DNA from: Paracoccaceae bacterium
GTDB taxonomy: Bacteria > Pseudomonadota > Alphaproteobacteria > Rhodobacterales > Rhodobacteraceae
Length of the DNA: 64,000 bases
Assembly: GCA_027492585.1 (NCBI GenBank)
Contig: JAPUEK010000020.1
Span: 1 to 64,000, forward strand
Direction of reading: 5' to 3'
Below the pieces are notes generated by a model that was not told the origin of the DNA, made no database searches, and saw only the letters and a program-made list of their open reading frames with translations. The translations under genes were made by a program, and so were the position numbers. Of the stretch, positions 43,478-52,493 are shown piece after piece. The stretch's first letter is position 1. The number at the start of each line of letters is the position of its first letter.

Positions 43478-44302
43478 ATGTCCCATTCAACCTTGAACTC
43501 AACCCTCGAATCCACCGCGGAAGAACGCGCTGGCCGCTGGGCTGGCCGCAACTCTGACAAGGACCGGCTGCGCGCCGAAATCTGGCAGGGGCTGGAATCC
43601 AGCGGACTGAACATCGGCCCGGTCTGGAGCCGGATCTCGAACTGGGTCGGCGCCGAAATGGCGGCCAAGCGGCTGTCGGATCTGGAGATCTGGAAGCGCG
43701 CCCGCGTGGTGAAATGCAACCCCGACCCGCCGCAGATCGCGGTGCGGCTGCGGGCGCTCTATGATGGCAAACTGCTCTACATGCCCGTCCCTGAATTCGG
43801 CTCGGGCGAGCTGCCCTGGGTGCTGCTCGACCCCGAGAAACTGTCGCGGGACGGCGTGCAGTTCGAGCTGGCCGCAACCTCGCAGGGGGCGGTCAATGTC
43901 GGGCAGAAGCTGGGATTTGAAGATATGCTGCCGCTTGATATCGCGGTCTGCGGCTGCATCGCCGTGACCCGCGCCGGGGGCCGCACCGGCAAGGGCGGCG
44001 GTTTTGCCGATCTGGAGCTGGGTCTGTTCCGGGATCTGGGCAAGATCACCGCGGACACCCCGATCGTGACCACGGTCCATTCCAGCATGGTGGTCGAAAA
44101 TGATCGCCTGCCGATCATGGCGCATGATTCGCTTCTGAACTGGATCGTCACCGAGAAGGAAGTGATCGAAACCCGCCCCGTCGGGCATCAGCCCGGCGGC
44201 GTGCATTGGGATCTGGTCCAGCCCGATCAGCTTGAGGACATCTGGTTCCTGAAAGGGCTCAAGCAGCGGATACTTGCCGCAAAGAGCGGTCAGCCGGTCT
44301 GA
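43478..44302 (+). CDS. 5-formyltetrahydrofolate cyclo-ligase-like protein
   Basis: Protein of 274 residues of the NagB/RpiA/CoA-transferase-like superfamily, 5-formyl-THF cyclo-ligase group. The region DKDRLRAEIWQGLESSGL, the substrate strand VVKCNPDPPQIAVRLRAL (in part) and GCIAVTRAGGRTGKGGGFADLELGLF match the family; the last is its ATP/metal loop. It is longer than the housekeeping FolD-linked enzyme (about 190 residues). ATGs at 43460 and 43478 are both possible; GGAA precedes the second. It sits between a LysR gene and a BMP-type ABC importer. A role in folate C1 recycling or in a modified cofactor step is uncertain. Confidence 0.75.
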   Translation: MSHSTLNSTLESTAEERAGRWAGRNSDKDRLRAEIWQGLESSGLNIGPVWSRISNWVGAEMAAKRLSDLEIWKRARVVKCNPDPPQIAVRLRALYDGKLLYMPVPEFGSGELPWVLLDPEKLSRDGVQFELAATSQGAVNVGQKLGFEDMLPLDIAVCGCIAVTRAGGRTGKGGGFADLELGLFRDLGKITADTPIVTTVHSSMVVENDRLPIMAHDSLLNWIVTEKEVIETRPVGHQPGGVHWDLVQPDQLEDIWFLKGLKQRILAAKSGQPV

Positions 44303-44455
44303 CGGCGCAGGACCCGGCGTTGACCGGGGGAGGAGAGTGACATCGGGGATCGCGGTTGCGATCGGGGTTCCCGGCCCGGCGGAATGGAGGGCCGCCGCAA
44401 CACCGACCAATCAAACCGTCAGCGAATGACGGCATCCCCAACAGATGGAGCACTC

Positions 44456-45562
44456 ATGTCCGCATTTCCCCTTTCCCGCCGGAGCCTGCTGCAAACCGGC
44501 GCGGCAGCCCTCGCTGCCTCGATCCTGCCCGCGCGGGCGGTACTGGCGCAAACCCCGGTCACCATCGGCGCGATCTATGTCGGCCCGCGCGACGATTATG
44601 GCTGGAACCAGTCCCATGCCGCCGCAATGGACATCCTGCGCGGCGTCCCCGGCGTGACGGTGGTCGAAGAAGAGAACGTCCCGGAGACCAATGCCGTCAC
44701 CCAGACGATGGAATCCATGATCAATCTGGAAGGCGCGAACCTGATCCTTGCCACTTCCTTCGGCTATTACTCGCCCTTCGTGGTGGAAACGGCGCAGAAA
44801 TATCCCGCCGTGCAGTTCCGCCATTGCGCCCCGCTCTGGAACCCCGAGACCGATCCCAAGAACGCGGGCAGCTACTTCAGCTATCTCAATCAGGCGCATT
44901 ATGTGAACGGCGTGGCAGCGGGCCTTTCCAGCCCGACCGGCAAGCTGGGCTTCGTGGCGGCCAAGCCGGTGCAGACCGTGCTGTCGAACTGCAACTCCTT
45001 CCTTCTGGGCGCCCGCTCCGTCAATCCCAATGCCACGGTGCAGGTGATTTTCACCGGCGAATGGTCGATGCCGGTGCGCGAGGCAGAAGCCACCAACGCG
45101 CTGATCGACGCCGGATGCGATGTGATCGGCTGCCACGTCGACAGCCCCAAGGTGGTGATCGAGACCGCCGAAGGCCGGGGCGTGAAAACCTGCGGCCACA
45201 ACGCCGACTGCTCGCCGCTGGCGCCCAAGGGTTTCATCACCGGGGCGGAAAGCAAATGGGAAACGGTCTACAAGATCTACGCCGCTTCCCTTGCCGCCGG
45301 CGAGGCGCCGCCGAACCTGATCGCGGGCGGCTATCACAACGACATGCTGCGAAACACCGCTTACGGCGCCGGGGCCACGCCTGAAGCGGTGACGGCGGCC
45401 AATGCCGCGATCGAAGACCTGAAAGCCGGCAAGCCGATCTATGCCGGTCCGCTGAAAGACAACAAGGGCAACGAGGTGATCGCCGCGACGCTCGACAATT
45501 ATGCGCCCGAACTGGAAAGCATGAATTATCTGCTGGACGGGGTGATCGGCACCACCAACTGA
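44456..45562 (+). CDS. BMP-family ABC substrate-binding protein, Tat-exported
   Basis: Periplasmic or lipoprotein-like binding protein of 368 residues of the Bmp/PnrA-like family. The N-terminus SRRSLLQTGAAALAASILPA is a twin-arginine signal, with cleavage probable after AVLAQ. IGAIYVGPRDDYGWNQSH, NLILATSFGY, GKLGFVAAKP and CDVIGCHVDSP fit the family, which binds nucleosides or purine-like compounds. The ATG at 44456 follows GGAG by 7 bases. It heads an operon with two permeases and an ATPase, and a hairpin at 45618 separates it from them. Confidence 0.88.
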   Translation: MSAFPLSRRSLLQTGAAALAASILPARAVLAQTPVTIGAIYVGPRDDYGWNQSHAAAMDILRGVPGVTVVEEENVPETNAVTQTMESMINLEGANLILATSFGYYSPFVVETAQKYPAVQFRHCAPLWNPETDPKNAGSYFSYLNQAHYVNGVAAGLSSPTGKLGFVAAKPVQTVLSNCNSFLLGARSVNPNATVQVIFTGEWSMPVREAEATNALIDAGCDVIGCHVDSPKVVIETAEGRGVKTCGHNADCSPLAPKGFITGAESKWETVYKIYAASLAAGEAPPNLIAGGYHNDMLRNTAYGAGATPEAVTAANAAIEDLKAGKPIYAGPLKDNKGNEVIAATLDNYAPELESMNYLLDGVIGTTN

Positions 45563-45617
45563 TTGCAGGAAGGCGGCGGGCCTTTCCCCAGGGGACCCGC
45601 CAGCCCGATCTGCCATA

Positions 45618-45645
45618 CCGGACCCGGAAGTGCTGCCGGGTCCGG
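45618..45645 (+). terminator. Attenuator-like hairpin after the binding-protein gene
   Basis: CCGGACCCGG pairs perfectly with CCGGGTCCGG across an 8-base loop, followed by TCCGGTTTCCC. It lies between the binding-protein gene and the permease genes. Such hairpins commonly give higher expression of the binding protein than of the membrane parts. Confidence 0.65.
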
Positions 45646-45703
45646 TCCGGTTTCCCTTTCCGCTCTTGCCGGCGCGGCCGGTTGAAGGATCGTTCTGCCC
45701 GTC

Positions 45704-46840
45704 ATGCCCAGCGTCTCCTCTCCGCAAGACCTTCCCGCCCGGCCCAGGCCCGGAGTCTTCTCCCGCCTCGGCCATGCTTTGCGCGATCCCGTACTGATCG
45801 AGCCCGCCATCATCGCCTTGGGCGCCCTCATCGTTGCGGCGGCGGTGTTCTCGCTCTTTCTGCTGGTGCTGGGCAAATCCCCCGCCACCTTCTTTTCTCT
45901 GGTCTGGATGGGGGGCTTCTCCTCCTGGTTTTCGATCCAGAATGCGCTGCAACGCGCGGCGCCGCTGATTCTGACCGGCCTCGCCTTCGCCATTCCCGCG
46001 CGGATCGGCCTGACCCTTCTCGGGGCGGAAGGCGCTCTTGTGCTGGGCGGGCTTACGGCGGCAACCATCGCCCTGCCATTGCAGCACTGGAGCCTGCCCG
46101 CCCTGGTGATCCTGCCGGTCATGGCCTCGGCGGCCATCCTTGTCGGGGCGCTGTGGATGGGTCTGGCCGGCTGGCTGAAACATGCGCGCGGGGTGAACGA
46201 GACGATCTCGTCCCTGCTGCTGACTTATATCGCCATCGCCATCGCCAGCTTCCTGATCGAAGGACCATTCCGCGATCCGGCTTCGGCCAACAAGCCCTCG
46301 ACCCAGCCCCTCGGCCCCGATCTGCGGATCGGCGAGATGTTCGGCTCCTCGGTGCATTGGGGCCTCGCCGCCGGGCTGGTGCTGGCTTTTGTGCTGTGGT
46401 TCCTGATGGCGCGCACCACCTTCGGCTTTGCCGCAAGGATAACCGGCGGCAACCTGCGGGCCGCGCAGGGTCAGGGACTGGCGGTCGGGCGGCTCCTGCT
46501 GACCTGCTGCGCCATCGCGGGGGGGTGCGCCGGCCTTGCCGGTTTCTTCGAGGTGGCGGCGATCCATGGGCAGGCCAATGCCTCACTGGCGGCGGGCTAC
46601 GGCTTCACCGGCATCCTCGTGGCGTTTCTGGCGCGGCAGAACCCGTTGGCGGTGGTGCCGGTGGCGGTGCTTTTCGGCGCACTCGATGCGGCGGGCGGGC
46701 TGGTGCAACGCCGGATGGAGATGCCCGATGCCACGATGCTGGTCCTGCAGGGCGTGATCTTCCTGGTGCTTCTGGTCAGCGACACCTGCTACGGTCGCCT
46801 GCCCTTCCTGAACTACACCCGCAGCGGAGACCGGACATGA
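45704..46840 (+). CDS. BMP-type ABC transporter permease 1
   Basis: Inner-membrane permease of 378 residues of the branched-chain/ribose-type family, with about 9-10 hydrophobic segments. Landmarks are APLILTGLAFAIPARIGLTLLGAEGAL (read in parts), VNETISSLLLTYIAIAIASF and GYGFTGILVAFLARQNP, typical of the nucleoside importer subunit YufP/NupP. The second permease gene overlaps its end (ATGA). The pair should form the heterodimeric channel. Confidence 0.87.
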   Translation: MPSVSSPQDLPARPRPGVFSRLGHALRDPVLIEPAIIALGALIVAAAVFSLFLLVLGKSPATFFSLVWMGGFSSWFSIQNALQRAAPLILTGLAFAIPARIGLTLLGAEGALVLGGLTAATIALPLQHWSLPALVILPVMASAAILVGALWMGLAGWLKHARGVNETISSLLLTYIAIAIASFLIEGPFRDPASANKPSTQPLGPDLRIGEMFGSSVHWGLAAGLVLAFVLWFLMARTTFGFAARITGGNLRAAQGQGLAVGRLLLTCCAIAGGCAGLAGFFEVAAIHGQANASLAAGYGFTGILVAFLARQNPLAVVPVAVLFGALDAAGGLVQRRMEMPDATMLVLQGVIFLVLLVSDTCYGRLPFLNYTRSGDRT

Positions 46841-47757
46841 GCCAGTCTGACCTGATGATCGTACTTTACGCCATGATCGGCGGGGCGATCCGCGTCTCGA
46901 CCCCCTTCCTGTTCGTGGCGCTCGGCGAGTGCCTGACCGAGAAGTCCGGGCGGATCAACCTCGGGCTTGAGGGGACGCTGATCCTCGGCGCGATGGTCGG
47001 CTATGCGGTCTCCTACAACAGCGGCTCGCCCTGGCTCGGGGTGCTGGCGGCGGGCGGGGGCGGCATCGTGATGGGCGCGGCCCATGGCTGGATCTGCAAG
47101 CTCCCGAAGGTCAATGACATCGCAGTCGGGCTCGCATTCATGAGCCTTGGCACCGGCTTGGCCTTCTTCTTCGGCAAACCCTATATCCAGCCCTCGGCCC
47201 CGCGGCTCCAGTCGCTGCCGCTGGGGGGCTGGTCGCAGAATCCGCAGGTACAGCAGGCCCTCTCGGTCAATCCCCTGTTTTTCGTCGGCATCCTTCTGGC
47301 AATCGCGCTCTGGTGGGGGCTGCGGAACACCCGCGCCGGGCTGACGGTGCGGATGGTCGGCGATTCCGCCGCCTCGGCGCGGGCGATGGGGGTGAACATC
47401 AATATGGTGCGCCTGCTTGCAACAGCGGCAGGCGGCTTTCTGGCGGGGGTGGGCGGCGCGTTCCTTTCCCTCTCCTACCCCGGAAGCTGGAGCGAGGGCC
47501 TCTCCTCCGGTCAGGGCCTCATGGCAGTCGCCCTCGTGATCTTTGCCCGCTGGAACCCGCTGCGCTGCGTGCTGGCGGCCCTTCTCTTCGGCGCGGCGGG
47601 CGCCCTCGGCCCCTCGCTGCAATCCATCGGGATCAGCTACGGCTACCATTTCTTCAACGCCGCGCCCTATATCCTGACGCTCGGGATCATGGTCGCCTCC
47701 GCCCGCTCCAAATCCGCCGCGAAAGAAGCGCCGCGCGAATTGTCGATCGTGAAATGA
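46837..47757 (+). CDS. BMP-type ABC transporter permease 2
   Basis: Inner-membrane permease of 306 residues, partner of the previous gene (YufQ/NupQ-like). STPFLFVALGECLTEKSGRINLGLEGTL near the start and GGFLAGVGGAFLSLSYPGSW and SSGQGLMAVALVIFARWNP later are family motifs. Start ATG at 46837 overlaps the previous stop codon. The ATPase gene follows after 10 bases. Confidence 0.88.
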   Translation: MSQSDLMIVLYAMIGGAIRVSTPFLFVALGECLTEKSGRINLGLEGTLILGAMVGYAVSYNSGSPWLGVLAAGGGGIVMGAAHGWICKLPKVNDIAVGLAFMSLGTGLAFFFGKPYIQPSAPRLQSLPLGGWSQNPQVQQALSVNPLFFVGILLAIALWWGLRNTRAGLTVRMVGDSAASARAMGVNINMVRLLATAAGGFLAGVGGAFLSLSYPGSWSEGLSSGQGLMAVALVIFARWNPLRCVLAALLFGAAGALGPSLQSIGISYGYHFFNAAPYILTLGIMVASARSKSAAKEAPRELSIVK

Positions 47758-47767
47758 CGGGACCGAA

Positions 47768-49297
47768 ATGAGCCAGAGCCCCCTTCCGCCCCGCGCCCTC
47801 GCCCTCGCAACGCGGGGGATCACCAAGATCTTCGGGCCGATGCGCGCGCTTGACGACGTGTCGGTGGAGGTTCCCGCCGGATCGTTCCACGCCCTTCTGG
47901 GAGAGAACGGCGCGGGAAAATCCACGCTGGTCAAATGCATCATGGGCTTTTACGGCGCCGATGAGGGGCAGGTCCTGCTGGACGGCGCCCCGGTGCGGAT
48001 CGACAGCCCGAGGCAGGCACAGGCGCAGGGCATCGGCATGGTCTATCAGCATTTCACGCTGGTCCCCTGCCTGACGGCGGCGGAAAACCTCGTGATGGCG
48101 CGCGCCGCTGCCCCCGCCGTGATCAACTGGCGGCAGGAGACCCGCGGGCTTGAGGAATTCATGGACCGGATGCCGTTCCGGGTGCGGCTCGACAAGCAGG
48201 TGGCGGACCTTTCCGCAGGCGAAAAGCAGAAGCTGGAGATCCTGAAGCTGCTCTACCTCGACCAGAGGTTCCTCATTCTTGATGAGCCGACCTCGGTGAT
48301 GACCCCTTCCGAGGCGGATGAGGTGCTGACACTCCTGCGCGGCATGGCGGAGAGGCAGGAAATCACCGTGCTGATGATCTCCCACAAGTTCCGCGAGGTG
48401 AAGGCCTTCTGCGATGGCTTCACCGTGCTGCGGCGCGGACGGGTGACCGGCGGGGGCGATGCCCGAACCGCCAGCGTGACGGAAATGAGCCGGATGATGA
48501 TCGGCGAAACCGAACTCCGTGAACGCGCCGCGCGCGAAAGCCGCGGGCTGCCAAGGCCGCGTCTGGTGCTTGAGCAGGTCTGCGCCGAGGATGAAACCGG
48601 ACGGCAGGTCATCGAGAACCTGTCCCTGACCGTCGGCGCGGGCGAGGTCCTCGGCATCGCCGGGGTCTCCGGCAACGGGCAGGCGGCCCTGGTCGAGGTT
48701 CTAGCCGGGCAGCGCCCGATGAGCGGCGGGCGCCTTCTGGCGGATGGCGCCCCCTTCACCCCCCGGCGCGCCGATCTGGACCGCTACAAGGTCTTCGGCC
48801 TGCCGGAGGAACCCCTGCGGAATGCGACGGTTCCCCGGATGACCGTGGCCGAGAACATGGCCTTCCGCAGCTTCGACAAACGGCCCCTCGCCGGCCGGTT
48901 CGGCATCCTGTCCCCGGCCCGCATCCGCGCGCAAAGCCGCGATCTGATCCGCCGCTACAACGTCAGGACCAGCTCTCCCGATGCGCTGATCGAAACGCTG
49001 TCCGGCGGCAATGTGCAGCGCGCCGTTCTGGCGCGGGAGCTGTCCGGCAATGTCGATGTGCTGATCGTGGCGAACCCCTGCTTCGGGCTCGACTTCGCCT
49101 CGGTTGCCGAGATCCGCGCGCAGATCATGGATCAGCGCAACCGCGGTGCCGCCGTCCTGCTGATCAGCGAGGATCTGGACGAGATCCTCGAACTCGCCGA
49201 CCGGATCGCGGTGATGTCGGAAGGCCGCCTCACCCCCGCCATGGCGGTCGAAACCACCAGCCGCGCCGAGATCGGCCGCCTGATGGGCGGGCATTGA
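47768..49297 (+). CDS. BMP-type ABC transporter ATPase (two nucleotide-binding domains)
   Basis: Double-ATPase subunit of 509 residues like RbsA/NupO. The N-terminal half has Walker A GENGAGKST (46-54), QHFTLVP, signature LSAGEKQKLEI and Walker B LILDEPTSV. The C-terminal half has a degenerate Walker A GVSGNGQAALVE, signature LSGGNVQRAVLAREL and a Walker B reading VLIVANPCFGLD, where the catalytic glutamate is not present, as is normal for the second site of this family. It completes the importer operon begun at 44456. The repeat at 49394 lies downstream. Confidence 0.88.
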   Translation: MSQSPLPPRALALATRGITKIFGPMRALDDVSVEVPAGSFHALLGENGAGKSTLVKCIMGFYGADEGQVLLDGAPVRIDSPRQAQAQGIGMVYQHFTLVPCLTAAENLVMARAAAPAVINWRQETRGLEEFMDRMPFRVRLDKQVADLSAGEKQKLEILKLLYLDQRFLILDEPTSVMTPSEADEVLTLLRGMAERQEITVLMISHKFREVKAFCDGFTVLRRGRVTGGGDARTASVTEMSRMMIGETELRERAARESRGLPRPRLVLEQVCAEDETGRQVIENLSLTVGAGEVLGIAGVSGNGQAALVEVLAGQRPMSGGRLLADGAPFTPRRADLDRYKVFGLPEEPLRNATVPRMTVAENMAFRSFDKRPLAGRFGILSPARIRAQSRDLIRRYNVRTSSPDALIETLSGGNVQRAVLARELSGNVDVLIVANPCFGLDFASVAEIRAQIMDQRNRGAAVLLISEDLDEILELADRIAVMSEGRLTPAMAVETTSRAEIGRLMGGH

Positions 49298-49393
49298 GGG
49301 GCTACCCCCGTCGCACCTTCCCCGCCCCGAGACAGCTCGACCGTCAGACCCGGCCCTGCGATCCCCCGCAGCCTCTCCCCATCCCCTGTGCAT

Positions 49394-49440
49394 AAATATC
49401 CTGCGGGGAGGTCCGGAGGGGTGCAAAACCCCTCCGGGGC
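49394..49440 (+). repeat. Intergenic repeat, copy 2 (complete)
   Basis: Complete unit beginning AAATATCCTG and ending in a perfect 9-base hairpin: CCGGAGGGG, loop TGCAAAA, CCCCTCCGG. Its first 37 bases equal the reverse complement of bases 1-37. It lies 97 bases after the ABC ATPase stop codon, in the same direction, and could act as a terminator or a transcript-stabilising element. Confidence 0.85.
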
Positions 49441-49511
49441 ATGAGGAAGGGCGCGACGGCGATTTCCGCCGCCCCCTTGCCAGCCCCGGCAATCCCCGCC
49501 ACCCTGCGGGG

Positions 49512-50402
49512 ATGATCGACAAGCTGGAAATGTTCATCGCCCTCGCCAACGAGCGCCATTTCGGCCGCGCGGCAGAGACGTGCCGGGTCACACAGCCGAC
49601 GCTTTCCTCCGCCATCCGCCAGCTTGAGGATCAGCTCGGCGTGCAGCTGGTCTTTCGCGGCTCCCGCTTTCAGGGGCTGACGCCGGAGGGACAGCGCGTG
49701 CTCGACTGGGCGCGTCGGATCGTCGGCGACATGCGGGCCTTGAAGGACGAGATGCGGACGGTCCATGCCGGGCTTTCCGGCAATCTCCGCATCGGTGTGA
49801 TCCCGACCGCCCTGCCGATGATCGCCGATCTGACCGGCCCCTTCACCTCCCGCCATCCCAATGTCCGCGTGACCATCCTGTCGCGCACGTCCGCCGAAAT
49901 CCTCGCCGGGATCGAAAGCCTCGAACTGGATGCCGGTGTCACCTATCTCGACAACGAACCGCTCGGCCGGGTCGCGCGCGTGCCGCTTTACACGGAGTTC
50001 TACCGCCTGCTCTGCGCGCCCTCCTCGGCCTTCGCCGGGCGGCCCTCCGTGACCTGGTCCGAAGTGGCGACGGAGCCCCTGTGCCTGCTGACCTCCGACA
50101 TGCAGAACCGCCGCATCGTCAACCAGCATCTCGCCGAAGCGGGCGCGCGGGTCAGCGCCACGGTGGAATCGAATTCCACCATCGCCCTCGTCGCCCATGT
50201 CCGCACCGGGCGCTTCGCCTCGGTCGTACCGATGAAGTTGGCGGAAATGTTCATCGGCCACGGCCTCGCCGCCGTGCCGATCGTGGAGCCGGAGGCGGAG
50301 CACCTCGTCGGCCTGATCGCCCCGCGCCGGGACCCGCAGACACCTGTGCTTTCAGCGCTGATCGAGGAGGCGGTGCGGCTGGGTTCCCGGCTGTCTCGAT
50401 AG
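49512..50402 (+). CDS. LysR-family regulator, probable regulator of the formate dehydrogenase operon
   Basis: Regulator of 296 residues with an N-terminal LysR helix-turn-helix (LEMFIALANERHFGRAAE, VTQPTLSSAIRQLEDQLG) and an effector domain (GNLRIGVIPTALPMIADL). It is encoded 85 bases upstream of fdsG in the same direction, and the intervening region has two inverted repeats. A LysR gene at this position (fdsR) precedes fds operons in related proteobacteria, so control by formate is likely. Start ATG at 49512 follows GCGGGG. Confidence 0.82.
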   Translation: MIDKLEMFIALANERHFGRAAETCRVTQPTLSSAIRQLEDQLGVQLVFRGSRFQGLTPEGQRVLDWARRIVGDMRALKDEMRTVHAGLSGNLRIGVIPTALPMIADLTGPFTSRHPNVRVTILSRTSAEILAGIESLELDAGVTYLDNEPLGRVARVPLYTEFYRLLCAPSSAFAGRPSVTWSEVATEPLCLLTSDMQNRRIVNQHLAEAGARVSATVESNSTIALVAHVRTGRFASVVPMKLAEMFIGHGLAAVPIVEPEAEHLVGLIAPRRDPQTPVLSALIEEAVRLGSRLSR

Positions 50403-50450
50403 ATTTCCTCTATCAAACAACGAGAATTCAGCATTGAAATCCCTATCAAT
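50398..50450 (+). promoter_or_regulatory. Two inverted repeats before fdsG, probable LysR sites
   Basis: GATAG-ATTTCCT-CTATC (50398-50414) overlaps the stop codon of the LysR gene. ATTGA-AATCCCTA-TCAAT (50433-50450) lies 38 bases before fdsG. Both have dyad arms and spacers of the size bound by LysR proteins, and they are AT-rich in a GC-rich region. They probably serve as recognition and activation sites for the upstream regulator. Confidence 0.55.
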
Positions 50451-50487
50451 CGGCGTATGAGCGATCTATCCAGCCGGAGGCCAACCC

Positions 50488-50970
50488 ATGCTAGATTCCG
50501 CCAACACCGCCCAGAGAGTTGAGGAAATCCTCAACGATCACAAAGGTATGGAAGGGGCGCTCCTGCCGATCCTCCATGCCGTACAGGCGGAATTCGGCCA
50601 TGTTCCGCAGGAAAGCCTGCCGATCATCGCCAAGGCACTGAACCTGTCGCGCGCCGAAGTGCATGGGGTGATGAGCTTTTACCACGATTTCCGGGCAGCT
50701 CCTGCGGGGCGGCATGTGGTCAAGCTCTGCCGCGCGGAATCCTGTCAATCCATGGGGGCGGACCGGGTGGCCGGCCACGCGCGTCAGGCGCTCGGTCTTG
50801 ACTGGCATGAGACCAGCGCCGATGGCCGCGTGACGCTGGAGCCGGTCTTCTGCCTCGGCCTCTGTGCCTGCGGACCGGCCGCCATCGTCGATGGCAAGCT
50901 GCATGGCCGCCTCGATGAGGCGAAGGTCGATGCGATCCTGCGCGACCTCGATCTCGGAGGCGCGAAATGA
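50488..50970 (+). CDS. fdsG: NAD-dependent formate dehydrogenase gamma subunit
   Basis: NuoE-like subunit of 160 residues that carries one [2Fe-2S] cluster, with ligands C81 and C86 (LCRAESCQ) and C122 and C126 (FCLGLCACGPA). It passes electrons within the cytoplasmic, oxygen-tolerant molybdenum enzyme that oxidises formate to CO2 with NAD. The start has GGAGG 7 bases upstream. The fdsB start codon overlaps its stop (ATGA). Confidence 0.93.
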   Translation: MLDSANTAQRVEEILNDHKGMEGALLPILHAVQAEFGHVPQESLPIIAKALNLSRAEVHGVMSFYHDFRAAPAGRHVVKLCRAESCQSMGADRVAGHARQALGLDWHETSADGRVTLEPVFCLGLCACGPAAIVDGKLHGRLDEAKVDAILRDLDLGGAK

Positions 50971-52493
50971 AGATCTACCTGCCGCTCGACAGCGCCGCCG
51001 TGGCCCTTGGCGCCGATGAGATCGCCGAGGCCATCCGCGCCGAGGCCGCCGCCCGCGGCGTGACCGTGGAACTGATCCGCAACGGCTCGCGCGGGATGGT
51101 CTGGCTGGAGCCGATGGCCGAGGTGGACACGCCCGAGGGCCGGCTCGCCTTCGGCCCGATGAACCTCGCCGACGTTCCCGGTCTCTTCGGCGATCTCGCG
51201 GCCCACCCGAAGGCCCATGGACTGACCGCCGCGCTGCCGTGGATGGTCGCCCAGACCCGGCTGACCTTCGCCCGCGTCGGCCTGATCGACCCCCTCTCTC
51301 TGGCCGATTACCGCGCCCATGGCGGCTATGCGGGCCTGACGCGCACACTGACGATGGATGCTCCCGCCATGGTCGCCGAAGTCACCGCCTCCGGCCTGCG
51401 CGGTCGCGGCGGGGCGGGCTTCCCGACCGGGATCAAATGGAAGACCGTCTCCGAAGCGAAGGCCGACCGCAAGTACATCGTCTGCAACGCCGATGAGGGC
51501 GACAGCGCCACCTTCGCCGACCGGATGCTGATGGAGGGCGACCCCTTCACCCTGATCGAAGGCATGACCATCGCCGGTCTCGCCTGCGGCGCGACGAAGG
51601 GATTTGTGTACATCCGTTCGGAATACCCGATCGCCATCGACATCATGACCAAAGCCGTGGCGCTTGCGCGGGCCGAGGGGCTGCTTGGCGCCTCGGTCAT
51701 GGGCTCCGGCAAGGCCTTTGACATGGAGATCCGGACGGGCGCCGGCGCCTATGTCTGCGGCGAGGAGACGAGCCTTCTCAACTCGCTCGAAGGCAAGCGC
51801 GGCACGGTGCGCGCCAAGCCGCCGCTGCCCGCGCTCGAAGGCTTCCTCGGCAAGCCGACGGTGGTGAACAACGTCATTTCCCTCGCCTCGATCCCGGTGA
51901 TCTTTGAAAAGGGGGCAGAGTTCTACAAGGGCTTCGGCCTTGGCCGCTCCCGCGGGACGATCCCGCTGCAAATCGCCGGAAACGTGAAGCACGGCGGGCT
52001 TTACGAGATCGCCTTCGGCCTCACCCTCGGTGAAATCGTCGAGAAAATCGCCGGCGGCACCGCTTCCGGCCGCCCGGTGAAGGCGGTGCAGGTCGGCGGC
52101 CCCCTCGGCGCCTATTTCCCCCGTGCGCTCTTCGACACACCCTTCGGCTATGAGGAATTCGCCGGCAAGGACGGGCTGATCGGCCATGCCGGGCTCACCG
52201 TGTTCGACGACGGCGCCGACATGCTGAAGATGGCCCGCTTCGCCATGGAGTTCTGCGCCATCGAAAGCTGCGGGAAATGCACGCCCTGCCGGATCGGTGC
52301 GGTGCGCGGGGTGGAAACGGTCGACCGGATCGCGCGCGGCGATGCGGCGGCGATCCCGCTGCTGACCGATCTCTGCGCGACGATGAAAGCCGGCTCGCTC
52401 TGCGCGCTTGGCGGCTTCACGCCCTATCCGGTTCTCTCCGCGCTGACCCATTTCCCCGACGATTTCCACGCCCAGAAGGAGGCCGCCGAATGA
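50967..52493 (+). CDS. fdsB: NAD-dependent formate dehydrogenase beta subunit
   Basis: NuoF-like diaphorase subunit of 508 residues. An N-terminal thioredoxin-like part of about 120 residues is followed by the NADH/FMN domain with GLRGRGGAGFPTGIKW, CNADEGDSATFADR and GAGAYVCGEETSLLNSLEG. A C-terminal [4Fe-4S] motif reads ESCGKCTPCRIG. It transfers electrons from the Fe-S chain through FMN to NAD. It overlaps fdsA by ATGA. Length and order equal those of known FdsB proteins. Confidence 0.94.
   Translation: MKIYLPLDSAAVALGADEIAEAIRAEAAARGVTVELIRNGSRGMVWLEPMAEVDTPEGRLAFGPMNLADVPGLFGDLAAHPKAHGLTAALPWMVAQTRLTFARVGLIDPLSLADYRAHGGYAGLTRTLTMDAPAMVAEVTASGLRGRGGAGFPTGIKWKTVSEAKADRKYIVCNADEGDSATFADRMLMEGDPFTLIEGMTIAGLACGATKGFVYIRSEYPIAIDIMTKAVALARAEGLLGASVMGSGKAFDMEIRTGAGAYVCGEETSLLNSLEGKRGTVRAKPPLPALEGFLGKPTVVNNVISLASIPVIFEKGAEFYKGFGLGRSRGTIPLQIAGNVKHGGLYEIAFGLTLGEIVEKIAGGTASGRPVKAVQVGGPLGAYFPRALFDTPFGYEEFAGKDGLIGHAGLTVFDDGADMLKMARFAMEFCAIESCGKCTPCRIGAVRGVETVDRIARGDAAAIPLLTDLCATMKAGSLCALGGFTPYPVLSALTHFPDDFHAQKEAAE

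Noticed and set aside
44337-44429. A 30-codon leader reading frame (GTG start) after GGGGGAGGA, before the BMP binding-protein gene
   Set aside because: Spacing to the ribosome site is too short, the peptide VTSGIAVAIGVPGP... has no attenuation-type codon run, and nothing else supports translation.
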